Below, in pieces: positions 24,154-33,555 of a stretch of DNA of 64,000 nucleotides. The translations under genes and the position numbers were made by a program. Position 1 is the stretch's first letter. Each line of letters starts with the position of its first letter. Below the pieces are notes generated by a model. That model was given only the letters and a program-made list of their open reading frames with translations, did no database searches and was not told the DNA's origin. This stretch comes from Allomesorhizobium sp043769475. GTDB lineage: Bacteria > Pseudomonadota > Alphaproteobacteria > Rhizobiales > Rhizobiaceae. The stretch lies in the NCBI RefSeq assembly GCF_043769475.1, contig NZ_CP171729.1, positions 496,001 to 560,000 on the forward strand. The letters are read 5' to 3'.

Positions 24154-25446
24154 TCAGATGATTCCGCCGCCGCCCGAAGCCACGGCCGGGCGCTCCTCCG
24201 CCACCTTCCTGCGGTAGCCCGCCGCGCGGTAGGTGGCGACCGGGTCGATTGCGCCGCCATTTTCGAGGCGCGTCATGGCGAGGATCGGTTCGACATCGGT
24301 GCGGTACGCGCTTTTGAGCGTCTGCGTCGCCATCAGCGCGTCGTTGTCGTTCTGATAGCCTTCGAGGGCTGCCCGATCGACGAGAAGCGCCTGCGCATAG
24401 GCGCGCTGCACCTCTGCGGCCGACAGCATCAGGCTCTCGATCGGGTCGGTCACATTGTGGCTCTGGTCGAGCATATGAGCAGGATTGAAACCGGCCGCTC
24501 CCCGCAGTTCGGCGTCGGCCAGTTCGTTGAAGATCAGGAACAGCCGGTACGGATCGATCGAACCGGCGTCGAGATCGTCGTCGCCATATTTGGAATCGTT
24601 GAAATGGAAGCCGCCGAGCTTGCCGAACTGGATGAGCCGAGCGACGATCATCTCGATATTGACGTTAGGCGCGTGGTGCCCGAGGTCGACGAGGCAGAAG
24701 GCTTTTGGGCCGAGTTCCTGGGCTATGATGTAATTGGTGCCCCAGTCCTGAACCACCGTCGAATAGAAGGCCGGCTCGAACATCTTGTGTTCGGTGAACA
24801 GCCGCCAGCCTTCCGGAAGCGCCGCGTAGATCGCCTTCATCGCGTCGAGATAGCGCTCGAAGGCCCTTGTGAAATTGACCTGGCCCGGAAAATTCGAGCC
24901 GTCGCCTATCCACACCGTCAGCGCGTTGGAGCCGAGCGTTTGGCCGATCTCGATGCATTCGAGATTGTGCTCGACCGCCTGCCGGCGCGTTCCGGCATCG
25001 GCGTGCGACAGCGAGCCGAACTTGTAGGAGCGCTTCTGGTCCTTCGCGTCGGAGAAGGTATTGGAGTTCATCGCGTCGAAGCCGAGGCCGAAGCGGGAGG
25101 CGGCCTGCCTCAGCCTCTTCGGGTCGGCTTTGTCCCAGGGAATGTGCAGCGACACGTTCGGAGTCGCCCGCGTCAACTGCTGGATCACCGCGCAATCCTC
25201 GATCTTGTCGAATATGTCGCGCGGCTCGCCGGGTCCGGGAAAGCGCGCGAAGCGGGTGCCGCCGGTGCCCACGCCCCAGGAGGGGACGGCCACATGGAAT
25301 GCCGCGACCTTGTCGCGGATCGCGTTGATCGCGACGCCGCGGCGGTCCAGCCGCTCGCCGAGGCTGTCATAGTCGCGCTGGAGTTCGGCGGCGCGGGCGG
25401 CGTTATCGCACTCGACGATGTCTGCGGCGATAATCTGTTCGGGCAA
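24154..25446 (-). CDS. rhaI: L-rhamnose isomerase RhaI
   Basis: The start is taken as TTG at 25446, because GGGAGGA lies eight bases before it and MPEQIIAADIVECDN matches the family N-terminus. An ATG at 25497, two bases from the rhaD stop, would add 17 residues without a ribosome site. The 430-residue TIM-barrel enzyme carries metal-binding segments around FTEHKMFEPAFYS, LVDLGHHAPNVNIE and GGFHFNDSKYGDDDLDAGS. It belongs to the rhizobial/Pseudomonas-type isomerase that converts L-rhamnose to L-rhamnulose in the cytoplasm. It sits downstream of rhaD, as in the Rhizobium leguminosarum rha locus. Confidence 0.92.
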   Translation of the reverse strand: MPEQIIAADIVECDNAARAAELQRDYDSLGERLDRRGVAINAIRDKVAAFHVAVPSWGVGTGGTRFARFPGPGEPRDIFDKIEDCAVIQQLTRATPNVSLHIPWDKADPKRLRQAASRFGLGFDAMNSNTFSDAKDQKRSYKFGSLSHADAGTRRQAVEHNLECIEIGQTLGSNALTVWIGDGSNFPGQVNFTRAFERYLDAMKAIYAALPEGWRLFTEHKMFEPAFYSTVVQDWGTNYIIAQELGPKAFCLVDLGHHAPNVNIEMIVARLIQFGKLGGFHFNDSKYGDDDLDAGSIDPYRLFLIFNELADAELRGAAGFNPAHMLDQSHNVTDPIESLMLSAAEVQRAYAQALLVDRAALEGYQNDNDALMATQTLKSAYRTDVEPILAMTRLENGGAIDPVATYRAAGYRRKVAEERPAVASGGGGII

Positions 25447-25498
25447 TGTAGGTTCCTCCCAATCCTGCTTAGTCTGCGCCGACCTACAAAGTGGCATC

Positions 25499-27601
25499 CT
25501 ACCGCGTGAACGCCTGCGCATTGCCCGCATCGACATTGAGGATATTGCCGGTCGACTTGGACGACATATCAGACGCAAAGAAATACACGGCTTCGGCGAT
25601 ATCTTCCGGAAACACCGACTGCTTCAGCATCGAGCGCGAGCGGTAGTGCTCCTCCAGTTCATCGGTCGACATGTTGTAGGCGGCAGCGCGCTGCTCCTTC
25701 CATTCGCCGGTCCATATCTTCGAGCCGCGCAGCACCGCGTCCGGATTGACCACGTTCACCCGGATCTGCTCGGCCGCGCCCTCCAGCGCCAGGCAGCGAG
25801 CGAGATGGATTTCGGCGGCCTTGGCGGTGCAATAGGCCGCGGCATTCGGCGATGCGGCAAGGCCGTTCTTGGAGGCGACAAACACGACATTGCCGCCGAT
25901 TTTTTGCGCCCGGAACAGCTTGAACGCTTCGCGGCTTACCAGGAAGTACCCGGTGGCCAGGATGTCCATGTTCCTGTTCCACAGCGCCAGCGTGGTCTCC
26001 TCGATCGGGGCGGAGGAGGCGAGGCCGGCATTGGATACGAGGATGTCGATGCCGCCGAACTCGATTGCCGCCTCCGCAAAACCGGCGATCACCTGCTCCT
26101 CGCTGGTGACATCGACCTTGATCGATCTCACGAAATCCTTGCCGATACGCTTGCTCAGCTCTTCCTGCGCGCGGGCCAGCGCCGCGTCGTCTATGTCGGC
26201 GAGCACAACGCATGCGCCGTCCCCAAGCAGCCGTTCGGCGGTCGCCTTGCCGATGCCGCCGGCGCCCCCTGTCACCAGTGCGACCCTGCCGGCGAGTGGT
26301 TTCGGCTTGGGCAGGCGCCGCAGTTTCGCTTCCTCCAGGACCCAGTATTCGATGTCGAAAGCCTCCTGCTCCGGCAGGCCCATATAGGACGATACGCTCG
26401 ATGCGCCGCGCATCACATTGATGGCGTTGACGTAGAACTCGGCCGAAATGCGCGCGGTCGCCTTGTCCTTGGCGAAGGTGATCATGCCGACGCCGGGAAC
26501 GAGATAGACCACGGCGTTCGGATCGCGCATCGACGGAGTTTCCGGGCGCTTGCAGCGCTCGTAATAGGCGGCGTGACCCTTTCGGTATTCTTCGATCGCC
26601 GCGGGGAGGCCTTCCAGGGTCTTGCCGATGTCGGGGTTTGCCGGGTCAAATGCGACAACGAGCGGGCTGATTTTGGTGCGCAGGAAATGGTCCGGACAAC
26701 TGGTGCCGAGCGCGGCTAGCTTTTCCATGTCGTGCGAACTCACGAATTCCAGCACCGCCGGCTGGTCGTCGAAATGGCCGACCTTGCGCTCGGAAGCTGA
26801 GATCATGCCGCGGATCGCCGGCATGAGCTGCGCGGCCATTGCCCGGCGGTCCGCCGCGGGCAGGGCAGGCCGCGTCTCGCCGCCGAACGCGGCCTTGCCG
26901 GCGGTCTCTTGTTCGAACCACTCGATAGCGCGGTTGATGATGCGGATCGTCGCCTCGTAGCATTCCCGGGCGGTATCGCCCCAGGTGAACAGGCCATGGC
27001 TTGCGAGGATCACGCCTGTCGCATCCGGGTTTTCCCGGGCATATTTTTCGAGCCAGAGGCCGAGTTCGAAGCCGGGCCGCTTCCATGGCAGCCAGCCGAT
27101 CTCGCCGCCGAAGATGGTCCGTGTCAGCTTCTCGCCGTCCTTCGCCGCCGCGATGGCGATGATGGCGTCGGGGTGCATATGGTCGACATGCTTTTTCGGC
27201 ACGTAGGCGTGCAGCGGCGTGTCGATCGAGGCCGCGCGCGGGTTCAGGTTGAACGTGCAGTGCGGCAGGTAGCCCACCATCTCGTCCTCGAACTCGACGC
27301 CGCGGTAGAGGCCCTTCAGCGCTTCGAGCTTTTGCATGTAGAGGGTGGCGAAGCCGTCCAGGCCGATGGTGCCGACATCCCCGCCCGAGCCCTTGACCCA
27401 CAGCACCTCGACCGCTTCTCCGGTAAGCGGATCCTTCTCCATCACCTTCGCGGATGTATTGCCGCCGCCATAATTGGTGATGCGTTTGTCCGATCCGAGA
27501 AGATTGGAGCGGTAGAGGAGCCGTTGGGACTCGTTCATCGCAGCGGCTCTCGCCTCGTCCCAAAGGTTGGCGAGGCGCGTGGCGGAGCGCGTTTCGAGCA
27601 T
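25499..27601 (-). CDS. rhaD: Bifunctional rhamnulose-1-phosphate aldolase / SDR dehydrogenase RhaD
   Basis: The 700-residue fusion has two parts. Residues 1-420 are a class II aldolase domain with RITNYGGGNTSAKVMEKDPL, ending the metal site with PKKHVDHMHPDAIIAIAAAK (His residues) and VILASHGLFTWGD. Residues 430-700 are an SDR with cofactor loop VTGGAGGIGKATAERLLGDG, SNAGLASSAP and catalytic Tyr-Lys in AYCTAKAA. It cleaves L-rhamnulose-1-phosphate to dihydroxyacetone phosphate and L-lactaldehyde, and the dehydrogenase half can process the aldehyde. GGGAGG precedes the ATG. It diverges from rhaR across a promoter rich in inverted repeats. Confidence 0.94.
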   Translation of the reverse strand: MLETRSATRLANLWDEARAAAMNESQRLLYRSNLLGSDKRITNYGGGNTSAKVMEKDPLTGEAVEVLWVKGSGGDVGTIGLDGFATLYMQKLEALKGLYRGVEFEDEMVGYLPHCTFNLNPRAASIDTPLHAYVPKKHVDHMHPDAIIAIAAAKDGEKLTRTIFGGEIGWLPWKRPGFELGLWLEKYARENPDATGVILASHGLFTWGDTARECYEATIRIINRAIEWFEQETAGKAAFGGETRPALPAADRRAMAAQLMPAIRGMISASERKVGHFDDQPAVLEFVSSHDMEKLAALGTSCPDHFLRTKISPLVVAFDPANPDIGKTLEGLPAAIEEYRKGHAAYYERCKRPETPSMRDPNAVVYLVPGVGMITFAKDKATARISAEFYVNAINVMRGASSVSSYMGLPEQEAFDIEYWVLEEAKLRRLPKPKPLAGRVALVTGGAGGIGKATAERLLGDGACVVLADIDDAALARAQEELSKRIGKDFVRSIKVDVTSEEQVIAGFAEAAIEFGGIDILVSNAGLASSAPIEETTLALWNRNMDILATGYFLVSREAFKLFRAQKIGGNVVFVASKNGLAASPNAAAYCTAKAAEIHLARCLALEGAAEQIRVNVVNPDAVLRGSKIWTGEWKEQRAAAYNMSTDELEEHYRSRSMLKQSVFPEDIAEAVYFFASDMSSKSTGNILNVDAGNAQAFTR

Positions 27602-27683
27602 GACGGATCCTCCCGGTGCGCCGGAAAGCGGCGCTGTACTTCCTCAAAATCACACGGCCGCAACGCAGGTGTCAATCAAAAAC

Positions 27684-27766
27684 GATCAACATTGATCATA
27701 TTGCGCTGCACAATGAAACATTGTGATCGAAATTGATTGACACTGCTCTGGGAGAGTGCCCTAATG
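27684..27766. promoter_or_regulatory. rhaD/rhaR divergent promoter with DeoR-type operators
   Basis: The 183-bp divergent gap holds two perfect dyads, GATCAA-CA-TTGATC (27684-27697) and CACAATG-AAA-CATTGTG (27709-27725), plus further TGATC and ATTGAT half-sites. Toward rhaR a TTGACA box at 27737-27742 is followed, 17 bases later, by CCTAAT (27760-27765) as a possible -10. RhaR, the DeoR protein encoded next door, probably binds these sites and represses both directions when rhamnose is absent. Confidence 0.6.
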
Positions 27767-27784
27767 CCCAAGTTGGGAGGAGCA

Positions 27785-28594
27785 ATGCACGAAAAAGAGC
27801 GCCATCGGATCATTCTGTCCGCGGTCCAGGAAAAGCCTGTAGTGACCGTGCCGGAACTGGTCGACCTGACGTCGTCCTCCGAGGCGACGATACGGCGCGA
27901 CATAGCCGCTCTCCACGTGCAGAAGCGCCTGCGCCGCGTGCGAGGAGGCGCCGAAGCGATCGCCCCACCCCAGTTCGTCGGCATTGCGGGTCGTCCGTTC
28001 AGCGTCAACGAAACCATCAATACGGCGAAGAAGCGGGCGATTGCCCGGGAAGCGGTCGAACTGTGCAAGGACGGCGAGCCGATCATCATCAATGGCGGCA
28101 CCACCACCTTCCAGATGGTGCATTTCCTGATCAACCGGCGGATGCCGATTTTCACCAATTCCTTCCCGATCGCCGAGCACCTGCTCAAGCATTCCAAGAA
28201 CACGGTCATGCTTTCGGGCGGGACGATTTACCGCGAGCAGAACATCATCCTGTCGCCCTTCGACAACGACGTGACGCGCAACTTTTACGCGCGCCGCATG
28301 TTCATGGGCGCGCAGGGGTTGGGCCCGCTCGGGCTGATGGAGGGCGACCCACTGCTGATCCAGGCCGAACAGAAGCTGATCGACCAGGCCGATGAACTCG
28401 TTGTTCTGGTTGACTCTTCCAAGTTCCGGCAGCGCTCGAGCCTGATCCTGTGCGGCTTGTCGCGCATTTCGACCGTCATCACCGACGAGGGCGTCGAGGA
28501 TCGGGAGGCCGCGATGCTGGAAGCTGCCGGCGTGGCGCTCGTCGTCGCACGAAACAGCCAATCGAAGCCGGAGGAATCTTCGCTGCAGGCGTGA
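27785..28594 (+). CDS. rhaR: DeoR family regulator RhaR
   Basis: The start at 27785 is chosen because GGGAGGAGCA lies directly before it; a longer frame to 27737 begins inside the promoter. The 269-residue protein has the DeoR helix-turn-helix (MHEKERHRIILSAVQEKP, then ELVDLTSSSEATIRRDIAAL, residues 1-60) and the DeoRC sugar-phosphate sensor domain with INGGTTTFQMV and LVDSSKFRQRSSLI. In Rhizobium leguminosarum RhaR represses the rha operons. It leads the rhaRSTPQUK operon, so it autoregulates. The inducer is likely a rhamnose-pathway phosphate. Confidence 0.9.
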   Translation: MHEKERHRIILSAVQEKPVVTVPELVDLTSSSEATIRRDIAALHVQKRLRRVRGGAEAIAPPQFVGIAGRPFSVNETINTAKKRAIAREAVELCKDGEPIIINGGTTTFQMVHFLINRRMPIFTNSFPIAEHLLKHSKNTVMLSGGTIYREQNIILSPFDNDVTRNFYARRMFMGAQGLGPLGLMEGDPLLIQAEQKLIDQADELVVLVDSSKFRQRSSLILCGLSRISTVITDEGVEDREAAMLEAAGVALVVARNSQSKPEESSLQA

Positions 28595-28610
28595 GAGCCT
28601 GCGGCGCTGA

Positions 28611-28625
28611 TGGATAAATTATCCA
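28611..28625. promoter_or_regulatory. Short inverted repeat before rhaS
   Basis: TGGATAA-A-TTATCCA forms a perfect 15-bp dyad in the 59-bp gap between rhaR and rhaS, 28 bp before the rhaS start. It could be a secondary operator or an RNA hairpin. The rhaS start has its own good ribosome site (GGGAGG) just after it. Confidence 0.35.
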
Positions 28626-28653
28626 CGAACGCTACATCAAGGGAGGAAAACTG

Positions 28654-29649
28654 ATGAGCATTTTCAAGAAGTTACTGGTTGCTGCTACCCTTTCGGCGGC
28701 ATTTTTTGTGCACTCGGCCCATGCCGAGGACATAAAGATCGCTTTGGTCGTCAAATCGCTGGGCAACGGCTTCTTCGACGCCGCCAACAAGGGCGCCCAG
28801 GAAGCGGCCAAGGAACTTGGCGGCGTGCAGATCATCTACACCGGCCCGACCAAGGCGACCGCCGAGGCGCAGATCGAGGTCGTCAACTCGCTGATCGCCC
28901 AGAAGGTCAACGCCATCGCGATCTCGGCCAACGATCCGGACGCCCTCGTGCCGGCGCTGAAGAAGGCGATGGAACGGGGTATCACTGTGATCTCGTGGGA
29001 TTCGGGCGTCGCGCCCGAAGGCCGGCAGATGCACCTCAACCCCTCCGACACCGACCTGATCGGCGAAACCATCATCAAGCTTGCCGCTGACCACCTGCCG
29101 GAGGGCGGCGACGTCGCCATTCTCTCGGCTTCCTCGACGGCGACCAACCAGAACGCCTGGATCGAAGCCGCCAAGAAGGTGCTTCCGGAAAAATTCCCGA
29201 AGATCAATCTGGTCGCCACCGTCTATGGTGACGATGATTCCGCCAAGAGCACCGACGAGGCCAAGGGGCTGCTCAAGTCGCATCCGAACCTCAAGGCGAT
29301 CATCGCTCCGACCACGGTCGGCGTCGTGGCCGCGGCGCAGGTGGTGACCGACGAGAACCTGATCGGCAAGGTCAATGTGACCGGCCTGGCGCTGCCTTCG
29401 GAATTCAAGAAGTTCATCGACAACGGCGCCAGCCAGGCGGTTGCGCTGTGGAACCCGATCGACCTCGGCTATTCGGCCGTCTATCTGGCCCACGGGCTGG
29501 CGACGAAGAAGACCGAAGCGAAGCCGGGCGCCAAGCTGTCGATCGGCCGCGTCGGCGAGGTGACCCTCGACGATACCAACTCGGCCGCGATGGCCGCGCC
29601 CTTCCGGTTCGACAAGTCGAACATCGAGGAATTCTCCAAGATCTACTGA
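28654..29649 (+). CDS. rhaS: Rhamnose ABC transporter substrate-binding protein RhaS
   Basis: The 331-residue protein has a Sec signal peptide (MSIFKKLLVAATLSAAFFVH, cleaved after AHA near residue 24) and a periplasmic-binding-protein-like domain of the RbsB family: KIALVVKSLGNGFFDAANKG, then VVNSLIAQKVNAIAISANDP and GITVISWDSGV. It binds L-rhamnose in the periplasm for the RhaT/RhaP/RhaQ importer. The order rhaS-T-P-Q-U-K is that of the rhizobial rhamnose operon. A strong hairpin follows its stop. Confidence 0.92.
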   Translation: MSIFKKLLVAATLSAAFFVHSAHAEDIKIALVVKSLGNGFFDAANKGAQEAAKELGGVQIIYTGPTKATAEAQIEVVNSLIAQKVNAIAISANDPDALVPALKKAMERGITVISWDSGVAPEGRQMHLNPSDTDLIGETIIKLAADHLPEGGDVAILSASSTATNQNAWIEAAKKVLPEKFPKINLVATVYGDDDSAKSTDEAKGLLKSHPNLKAIIAPTTVGVVAAAQVVTDENLIGKVNVTGLALPSEFKKFIDNGASQAVALWNPIDLGYSAVYLAHGLATKKTEAKPGAKLSIGRVGEVTLDDTNSAAMAAPFRFDKSNIEEFSKIY

Positions 29650-29664
29650 TTGAACTCGATCGAT

Positions 29665-29688
29665 GCAGCGGGGCTCCGGCCCCGCTGC
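29665..29688 (+). other. Intercistronic hairpin after rhaS
   Basis: A perfect 10-bp stem GCAGCGGGGC / GCCCCGCTGC with a TCCG loop begins 16 bases after the rhaS stop. Only a weak T-poor tail follows, so full termination is unlikely. It probably gives partial termination or 3' protection that keeps rhaS expression above the downstream transporter genes. Confidence 0.65.
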
Positions 29689-29724
29689 CCTTCAATTGGC
29701 CTGGGAATAGGGCTTGATACAATC

Positions 29725-31266
29725 ATGCACATGTCAGCCCTGCGCGACCCGATCATCCAGCAAGCCGGTTCGGCGAGCCCGCGCCTGACCCTTTCGGGCA
29801 TATCCAAGAGCTTCCCCGGCGTGCGGGCGCTGCATGACGTCTCGCTCTCGCTCTATCCGGGGCAAGTGACCGCGCTGGTCGGCGAAAACGGCGCCGGCAA
29901 GTCGACGCTGGTCAAGATCCTGACCGGCATCTACCAGCCCGACGCCGGCGAGATCAGCATCGGCGGCCAGGCCGTGACCTTGCCCAGCGCGCATGCCGCT
30001 TTCAAGCACGGCATTACCGCCATCCATCAGGAAACGGTGCTCTTCGATGATCTTTCGGTCGCCGAAAACATCTTTCTGGGACATGCGCCGAAGACGCGCT
30101 TCGGCACGATCGACTGGCGCACCATGCGCAGCCAGGCGCGCGAAGTTCTCGACACGATGGGCGCCAAGCATATCGATGCCGACACCCGGTTGCGCGACCT
30201 CGGCATTGCCAACAAGCATCTGGTGGCCGTGGCGCGGGCGATGTCTATTGACGCTCAGATCGTCATCATGGACGAGCCGACGGCCGCCCTTTCGGCCAAG
30301 GAGATCGAAGAGCTTTTCCTGCTGATCGAGTTTCTGAAGAGCGACGGCAAGGCTATCCTGTTCATCAGCCATAAGTTCGACGAGATCTACCGCATCGCCG
30401 ACCGCTGCACCGTGTTCCGCGACGGCGAGCTGGTGGGCGAAGGGCTGCTCGCCGAAATCGGCCAGGACCAGCTCGTGCGCATGATGGTCGGGCGCTCGGT
30501 CGACCGCATCTTCCCGAATCGCGAGGCTGCGATCGGCGAGCCGGTGCTCAGTGTTTCCGGCCTGTCGCACCCGACCGAGTTCGACAATATCGGCTTCGAG
30601 CTGCGCAAAGGCGAGATACTTGGCTTCTACGGCCTTGTCGGCGCCGGCCGCAGCGAGGTCATGCAGGCGGTTGCGGGGATCACCCGCACCAGCCGCGGCA
30701 CGATGGCGCTGGAAGGGCGGACCATCGCGCCGAAATCGGCGGCCGACGCGATCGAGGCCGGCATCGTCTACGTGCCGGAAGAGCGCGGCCGGCAGGGGGT
30801 GGTGATCGGCCTGCCGATCTTCCAGAACGTCTCGCTGCCGTCGCTCGCATGCACCTCGAAATCCGGCGTGCTTCGGCTTGCCGAAGAGTTTTCGCTGGCG
30901 CGCAAATATGTCGAGCGGCTGGACCTTCGCGCTTCCTCTCTCAGCCAGGATGTCGGCACGCTCTCCGGCGGCAACCAGCAGAAGGTGGTCATCGCCAAAT
31001 GGCTGGCGACCACGCCGAAGGTCATCATCCTGGACGAGCCGACCAAGGGCATCGACATCGGCTCGAAGGCCGCCGTTCACGGCTTCATGGCCGAACTGGT
31101 CGCGCAGGGCCTTTCGGTCATCATGGTCTCGTCCGAACTGCCGGAAATCCTCGGAATGTCCGACCGCGTCATCGTCATGCGCGAGGGCCGCATCGCAGCC
31201 CTTTATGACAACAACAACCTCGACGCCGAAAGGCTGGTGCGAGCGGCTGCGGGGATTGCGGGATGA
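29725..31266 (+). CDS. rhaT: Rhamnose ABC transporter ATPase RhaT (double ATPase)
   Basis: The start is taken as ATG at 29725 (a second ATG follows at 29731); an upstream frame crosses the hairpin. The 513-residue protein has two fused ATPase domains as in RbsA. The first has GENGAGKST, a degenerate signature before MSIDAQIVIMDEPTAALSAK, and FISHKFDEI. The second has a degenerate Walker A (GLVGAGRSE), intact LSGGNQQKVVIAKWL and IILDEPTKGIDIGSK. It powers rhamnose import through RhaP and RhaQ. The rhaP start overlaps its stop. Confidence 0.92.
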   Translation: MHMSALRDPIIQQAGSASPRLTLSGISKSFPGVRALHDVSLSLYPGQVTALVGENGAGKSTLVKILTGIYQPDAGEISIGGQAVTLPSAHAAFKHGITAIHQETVLFDDLSVAENIFLGHAPKTRFGTIDWRTMRSQAREVLDTMGAKHIDADTRLRDLGIANKHLVAVARAMSIDAQIVIMDEPTAALSAKEIEELFLLIEFLKSDGKAILFISHKFDEIYRIADRCTVFRDGELVGEGLLAEIGQDQLVRMMVGRSVDRIFPNREAAIGEPVLSVSGLSHPTEFDNIGFELRKGEILGFYGLVGAGRSEVMQAVAGITRTSRGTMALEGRTIAPKSAADAIEAGIVYVPEERGRQGVVIGLPIFQNVSLPSLACTSKSGVLRLAEEFSLARKYVERLDLRASSLSQDVGTLSGGNQQKVVIAKWLATTPKVIILDEPTKGIDIGSKAAVHGFMAELVAQGLSVIMVSSELPEILGMSDRVIVMREGRIAALYDNNNLDAERLVRAAAGIAG

Positions 31267-32237
31267 GAACGCTGTTGAAATACCGTGAAGTCTGGCTGCT
31301 CGCCGCCATCGCCGCGATGGTGGCGGTGATTTCGCTGCGCTTTCCCGGCTTCGCGCGGCCCGGCAATCTGGCCGCCGTATTCAACGATACGGCGATCCTG
31401 ATGATCCTCGCGCTTGGCCAGATGGCGGTGATCCTCACCCGCTCGATCGACCTGTCGATGGCGTCGAACCTGGCGCTCACCGGCATGGTCGTTGCCATGG
31501 CCAATGCCGCCTATCCCGAAATTCCCGTCCCGCTGCTGATCGTATTCGCCATGGCGATCGGGCTTGCGCTCGGCGCGCTGAACGGCCTGCTCGTGTGGAA
31601 GCTAGGCATCCCGGCGATCGTCGTCACGCTCGGCACGCTCACAATCTACCGCGGCGCGACCTTCGTCGTCTCGGGCGGCGCCTGGGTCAACGCCGACCAG
31701 ATGAGTCCAGCCTTCATCAGCCTGCAAAGGGGCGCATTCCTCGGACTCCCGGTCCTTTCCTGGATAGCGCTCGCGGTCATCGCGCTGTTCTACCTGCTGA
31801 TGACGCGAACGCCGCTCGGCCGCTCCATCTATGCGATCGGGGTCAACCCTACGGCGTCGGTCTATGCCGGCATCGATGTCGGCCGCACCAAGTTCGTCGT
31901 CTTCTGCATTTCGGGTCTGCTTGCTGGGCTGAGCGGCTATCTGTGGATCTCGCGCTACGTCATCGCCTCGGTGGAAGTCGCCAACGGCTATGAACTGAAC
32001 ATCATCGCGGCCTGCGTCATCGGCGGCGTCTCGATAGCCGGCGGCATCGGCTCGGTGGGAGGCGCGGTGCTCGGCGCGCTGTTTCTCGGCATCATCTCGA
32101 CCGCGCTGCCGGTCATCAACATCTCGCCCTTCTGGCAGATGGCGATCTCCGGCGGCGCCATCATCCTGGCCGTGGTGCTGAACGCGCGCAGCGAGCGGAA
32201 GATAGGACGCATCATCCTGAGGGAGGCCGCGGCATGA
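31263..32237 (+). CDS. rhaP: Rhamnose ABC transporter permease RhaP
   Basis: The 324-residue permease of the RbsC type starts within the rhaT stop (ATGA). It has 8-10 membrane segments, with family motifs NDTAILMILALGQMAVILTR, IDLSMASNLALTGMV, GIPAIVVTLGTLTIYRG and GGVSIAGGIGSVGGAVLGAL. It forms the channel with RhaQ. The operon order and the paralogous neighbour support the assignment. Confidence 0.91.
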   Translation: MRTLLKYREVWLLAAIAAMVAVISLRFPGFARPGNLAAVFNDTAILMILALGQMAVILTRSIDLSMASNLALTGMVVAMANAAYPEIPVPLLIVFAMAIGLALGALNGLLVWKLGIPAIVVTLGTLTIYRGATFVVSGGAWVNADQMSPAFISLQRGAFLGLPVLSWIALAVIALFYLLMTRTPLGRSIYAIGVNPTASVYAGIDVGRTKFVVFCISGLLAGLSGYLWISRYVIASVEVANGYELNIIAACVIGGVSIAGGIGSVGGAVLGALFLGIISTALPVINISPFWQMAISGGAIILAVVLNARSERKIGRIILREAAA

Positions 32238-33238
32238 CCGATACGGCGCACGCACCCCGCAATATCCCCGACCGGTTGGACAAGCCGATCTCTTCCGCAA
32301 TCCTTTCCTGGGAGGCGCTGCTGGTGCTGGTGGCAGCGGCGATCTTCGTCGTCAACAGCTTCGCCTCGCCCTATTTCCTCGATGCGTGGTCGCTGTCGGA
32401 CCTGACCTTCAACTTCACCGAAAAGGCGCTGATCGCGCTCGCCATGGCGCTGCTGATCATTTCGGGCGAGATCGACCTTTCCGTCGCCGCGATCGTGGCG
32501 CTGGCCTCTACCATGATGGGCATGGCAGTGCAGGCAGGCGTCGGCACACCGGGCCTGGTCTTGATCGGCATTGCGACCGGGCTCGCCTGCGGGGCGGTCA
32601 ACGGCCTGCTGGTCACCCGGGTCGGCCTGCCGTCGATCGTCGTCACTATCGGCACGATGAGCCTGTTCCGGGGCGTCGCCTTCATCATCCTCGGCGACCA
32701 GGCCTACAAGGGCTATCCGCCGGACTTCGCCTTCTTCGGCCAGGGCTATGTCTGGTGGGTGGTGTCGTTCGAACTGGTGCTGTTCCTCGTTGCGGCAGCC
32801 ATCTACTGGTTTGTCCTGCACCGCACGAGTTTTGGCCGCCGCATCTTCGTGATCGGCAACAATCCAGTGGCGGCGCAGTTTTCCGGCGTCCGGGTGGCGC
32901 GGATAAAATTCATCCTGTTCTGCCTGACGGGGCTGATGGCCGGCATCGCTTCGGTGCTGATCACCTCGCGCCTCGGCTCGACCCGCCCCTCGATAGCACA
33001 GGGCTACGAACTGGAGGTCATCACCATGGTGGTGCTCGGCGGGGTCAGCATTCTCGGCGGCGCGGGCAGCATCCTCGGCGTCGTGCTGGCGGCGTTCATC
33101 ATGGGGCTCGTCACCTTCGGCCTCGGCCTGCTCAACGTGCCAGGCATCGTCATGTCGATCTTCATCGGTCTGCTGCTCATCATCGTCATCGCGCTGCCAA
33201 TCGTCTGGGGCCGCTTCAGCCGGCGAAGGATGGCGTGA
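32234..33238 (+). CDS. rhaQ: Rhamnose ABC transporter permease RhaQ
   Basis: The 334-residue RbsC-type permease overlaps rhaP by ATGA. It has the same motifs as RhaP: FTEKALIALAMALLIISGEI, DLSVAAIVALASTMMG, GLPSIVVTIGTMSLFRGVAF and LGGVSILGGAGSILGVVLAA. It pairs with RhaP as a heterodimer. Its last codon overlaps the ATG of rhaU by one base, showing tight coupling. Confidence 0.91.
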   Translation: MTDTAHAPRNIPDRLDKPISSAILSWEALLVLVAAAIFVVNSFASPYFLDAWSLSDLTFNFTEKALIALAMALLIISGEIDLSVAAIVALASTMMGMAVQAGVGTPGLVLIGIATGLACGAVNGLLVTRVGLPSIVVTIGTMSLFRGVAFIILGDQAYKGYPPDFAFFGQGYVWWVVSFELVLFLVAAAIYWFVLHRTSFGRRIFVIGNNPVAAQFSGVRVARIKFILFCLTGLMAGIASVLITSRLGSTRPSIAQGYELEVITMVVLGGVSILGGAGSILGVVLAAFIMGLVTFGLGLLNVPGIVMSIFIGLLLIIVIALPIVWGRFSRRRMA

Positions 33239-33555
33239 TGCCGGAGAAATACGCGTTCAAGATGAAGCTCAAGGCCGGCATGAAGGCCGAGTACAAGAGG
33301 CGTCACGACGGCATCTGGCCTGAACTGGAGGCGCTGCTGAGGGATGCCGGCATTTCGGATTATTCGATCCATCTCGACGAGGAAACGAACACGCTGTTCG
33401 GCGTGCTGTGGCGTCGCGACGGCCACGGCATGGCGGATCTGCCGAACCATCCAGTCATGCGGCGCTGGTGGGCGCATATGGCCGACATCATGGAGACGAA
33501 GCCGGACAACGAGCCGGTGGCGACGCCGCTCGAAACCGTGTTCCATATGGAATGA
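33238..33555 (+). CDS. rhaU: L-rhamnose mutarotase RhaU
   Basis: The 105-residue protein has the rhamnose mutarotase pattern: KAGMKAEYKRRHDGIWPELE (active-site Tyr and His near residues 19-23), AGISDYSIHLDEETNTLFGV and MRRWWAHMADIMET. It interconverts the anomers of L-rhamnose in the cytoplasm so that the isomerase gets its preferred form. The start TGATG overlaps rhaQ and the stop overlaps rhaK. A paralogue is encoded at 14347. Confidence 0.92.
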   Translation: MPEKYAFKMKLKAGMKAEYKRRHDGIWPELEALLRDAGISDYSIHLDEETNTLFGVLWRRDGHGMADLPNHPVMRRWWAHMADIMETKPDNEPVATPLETVFHME

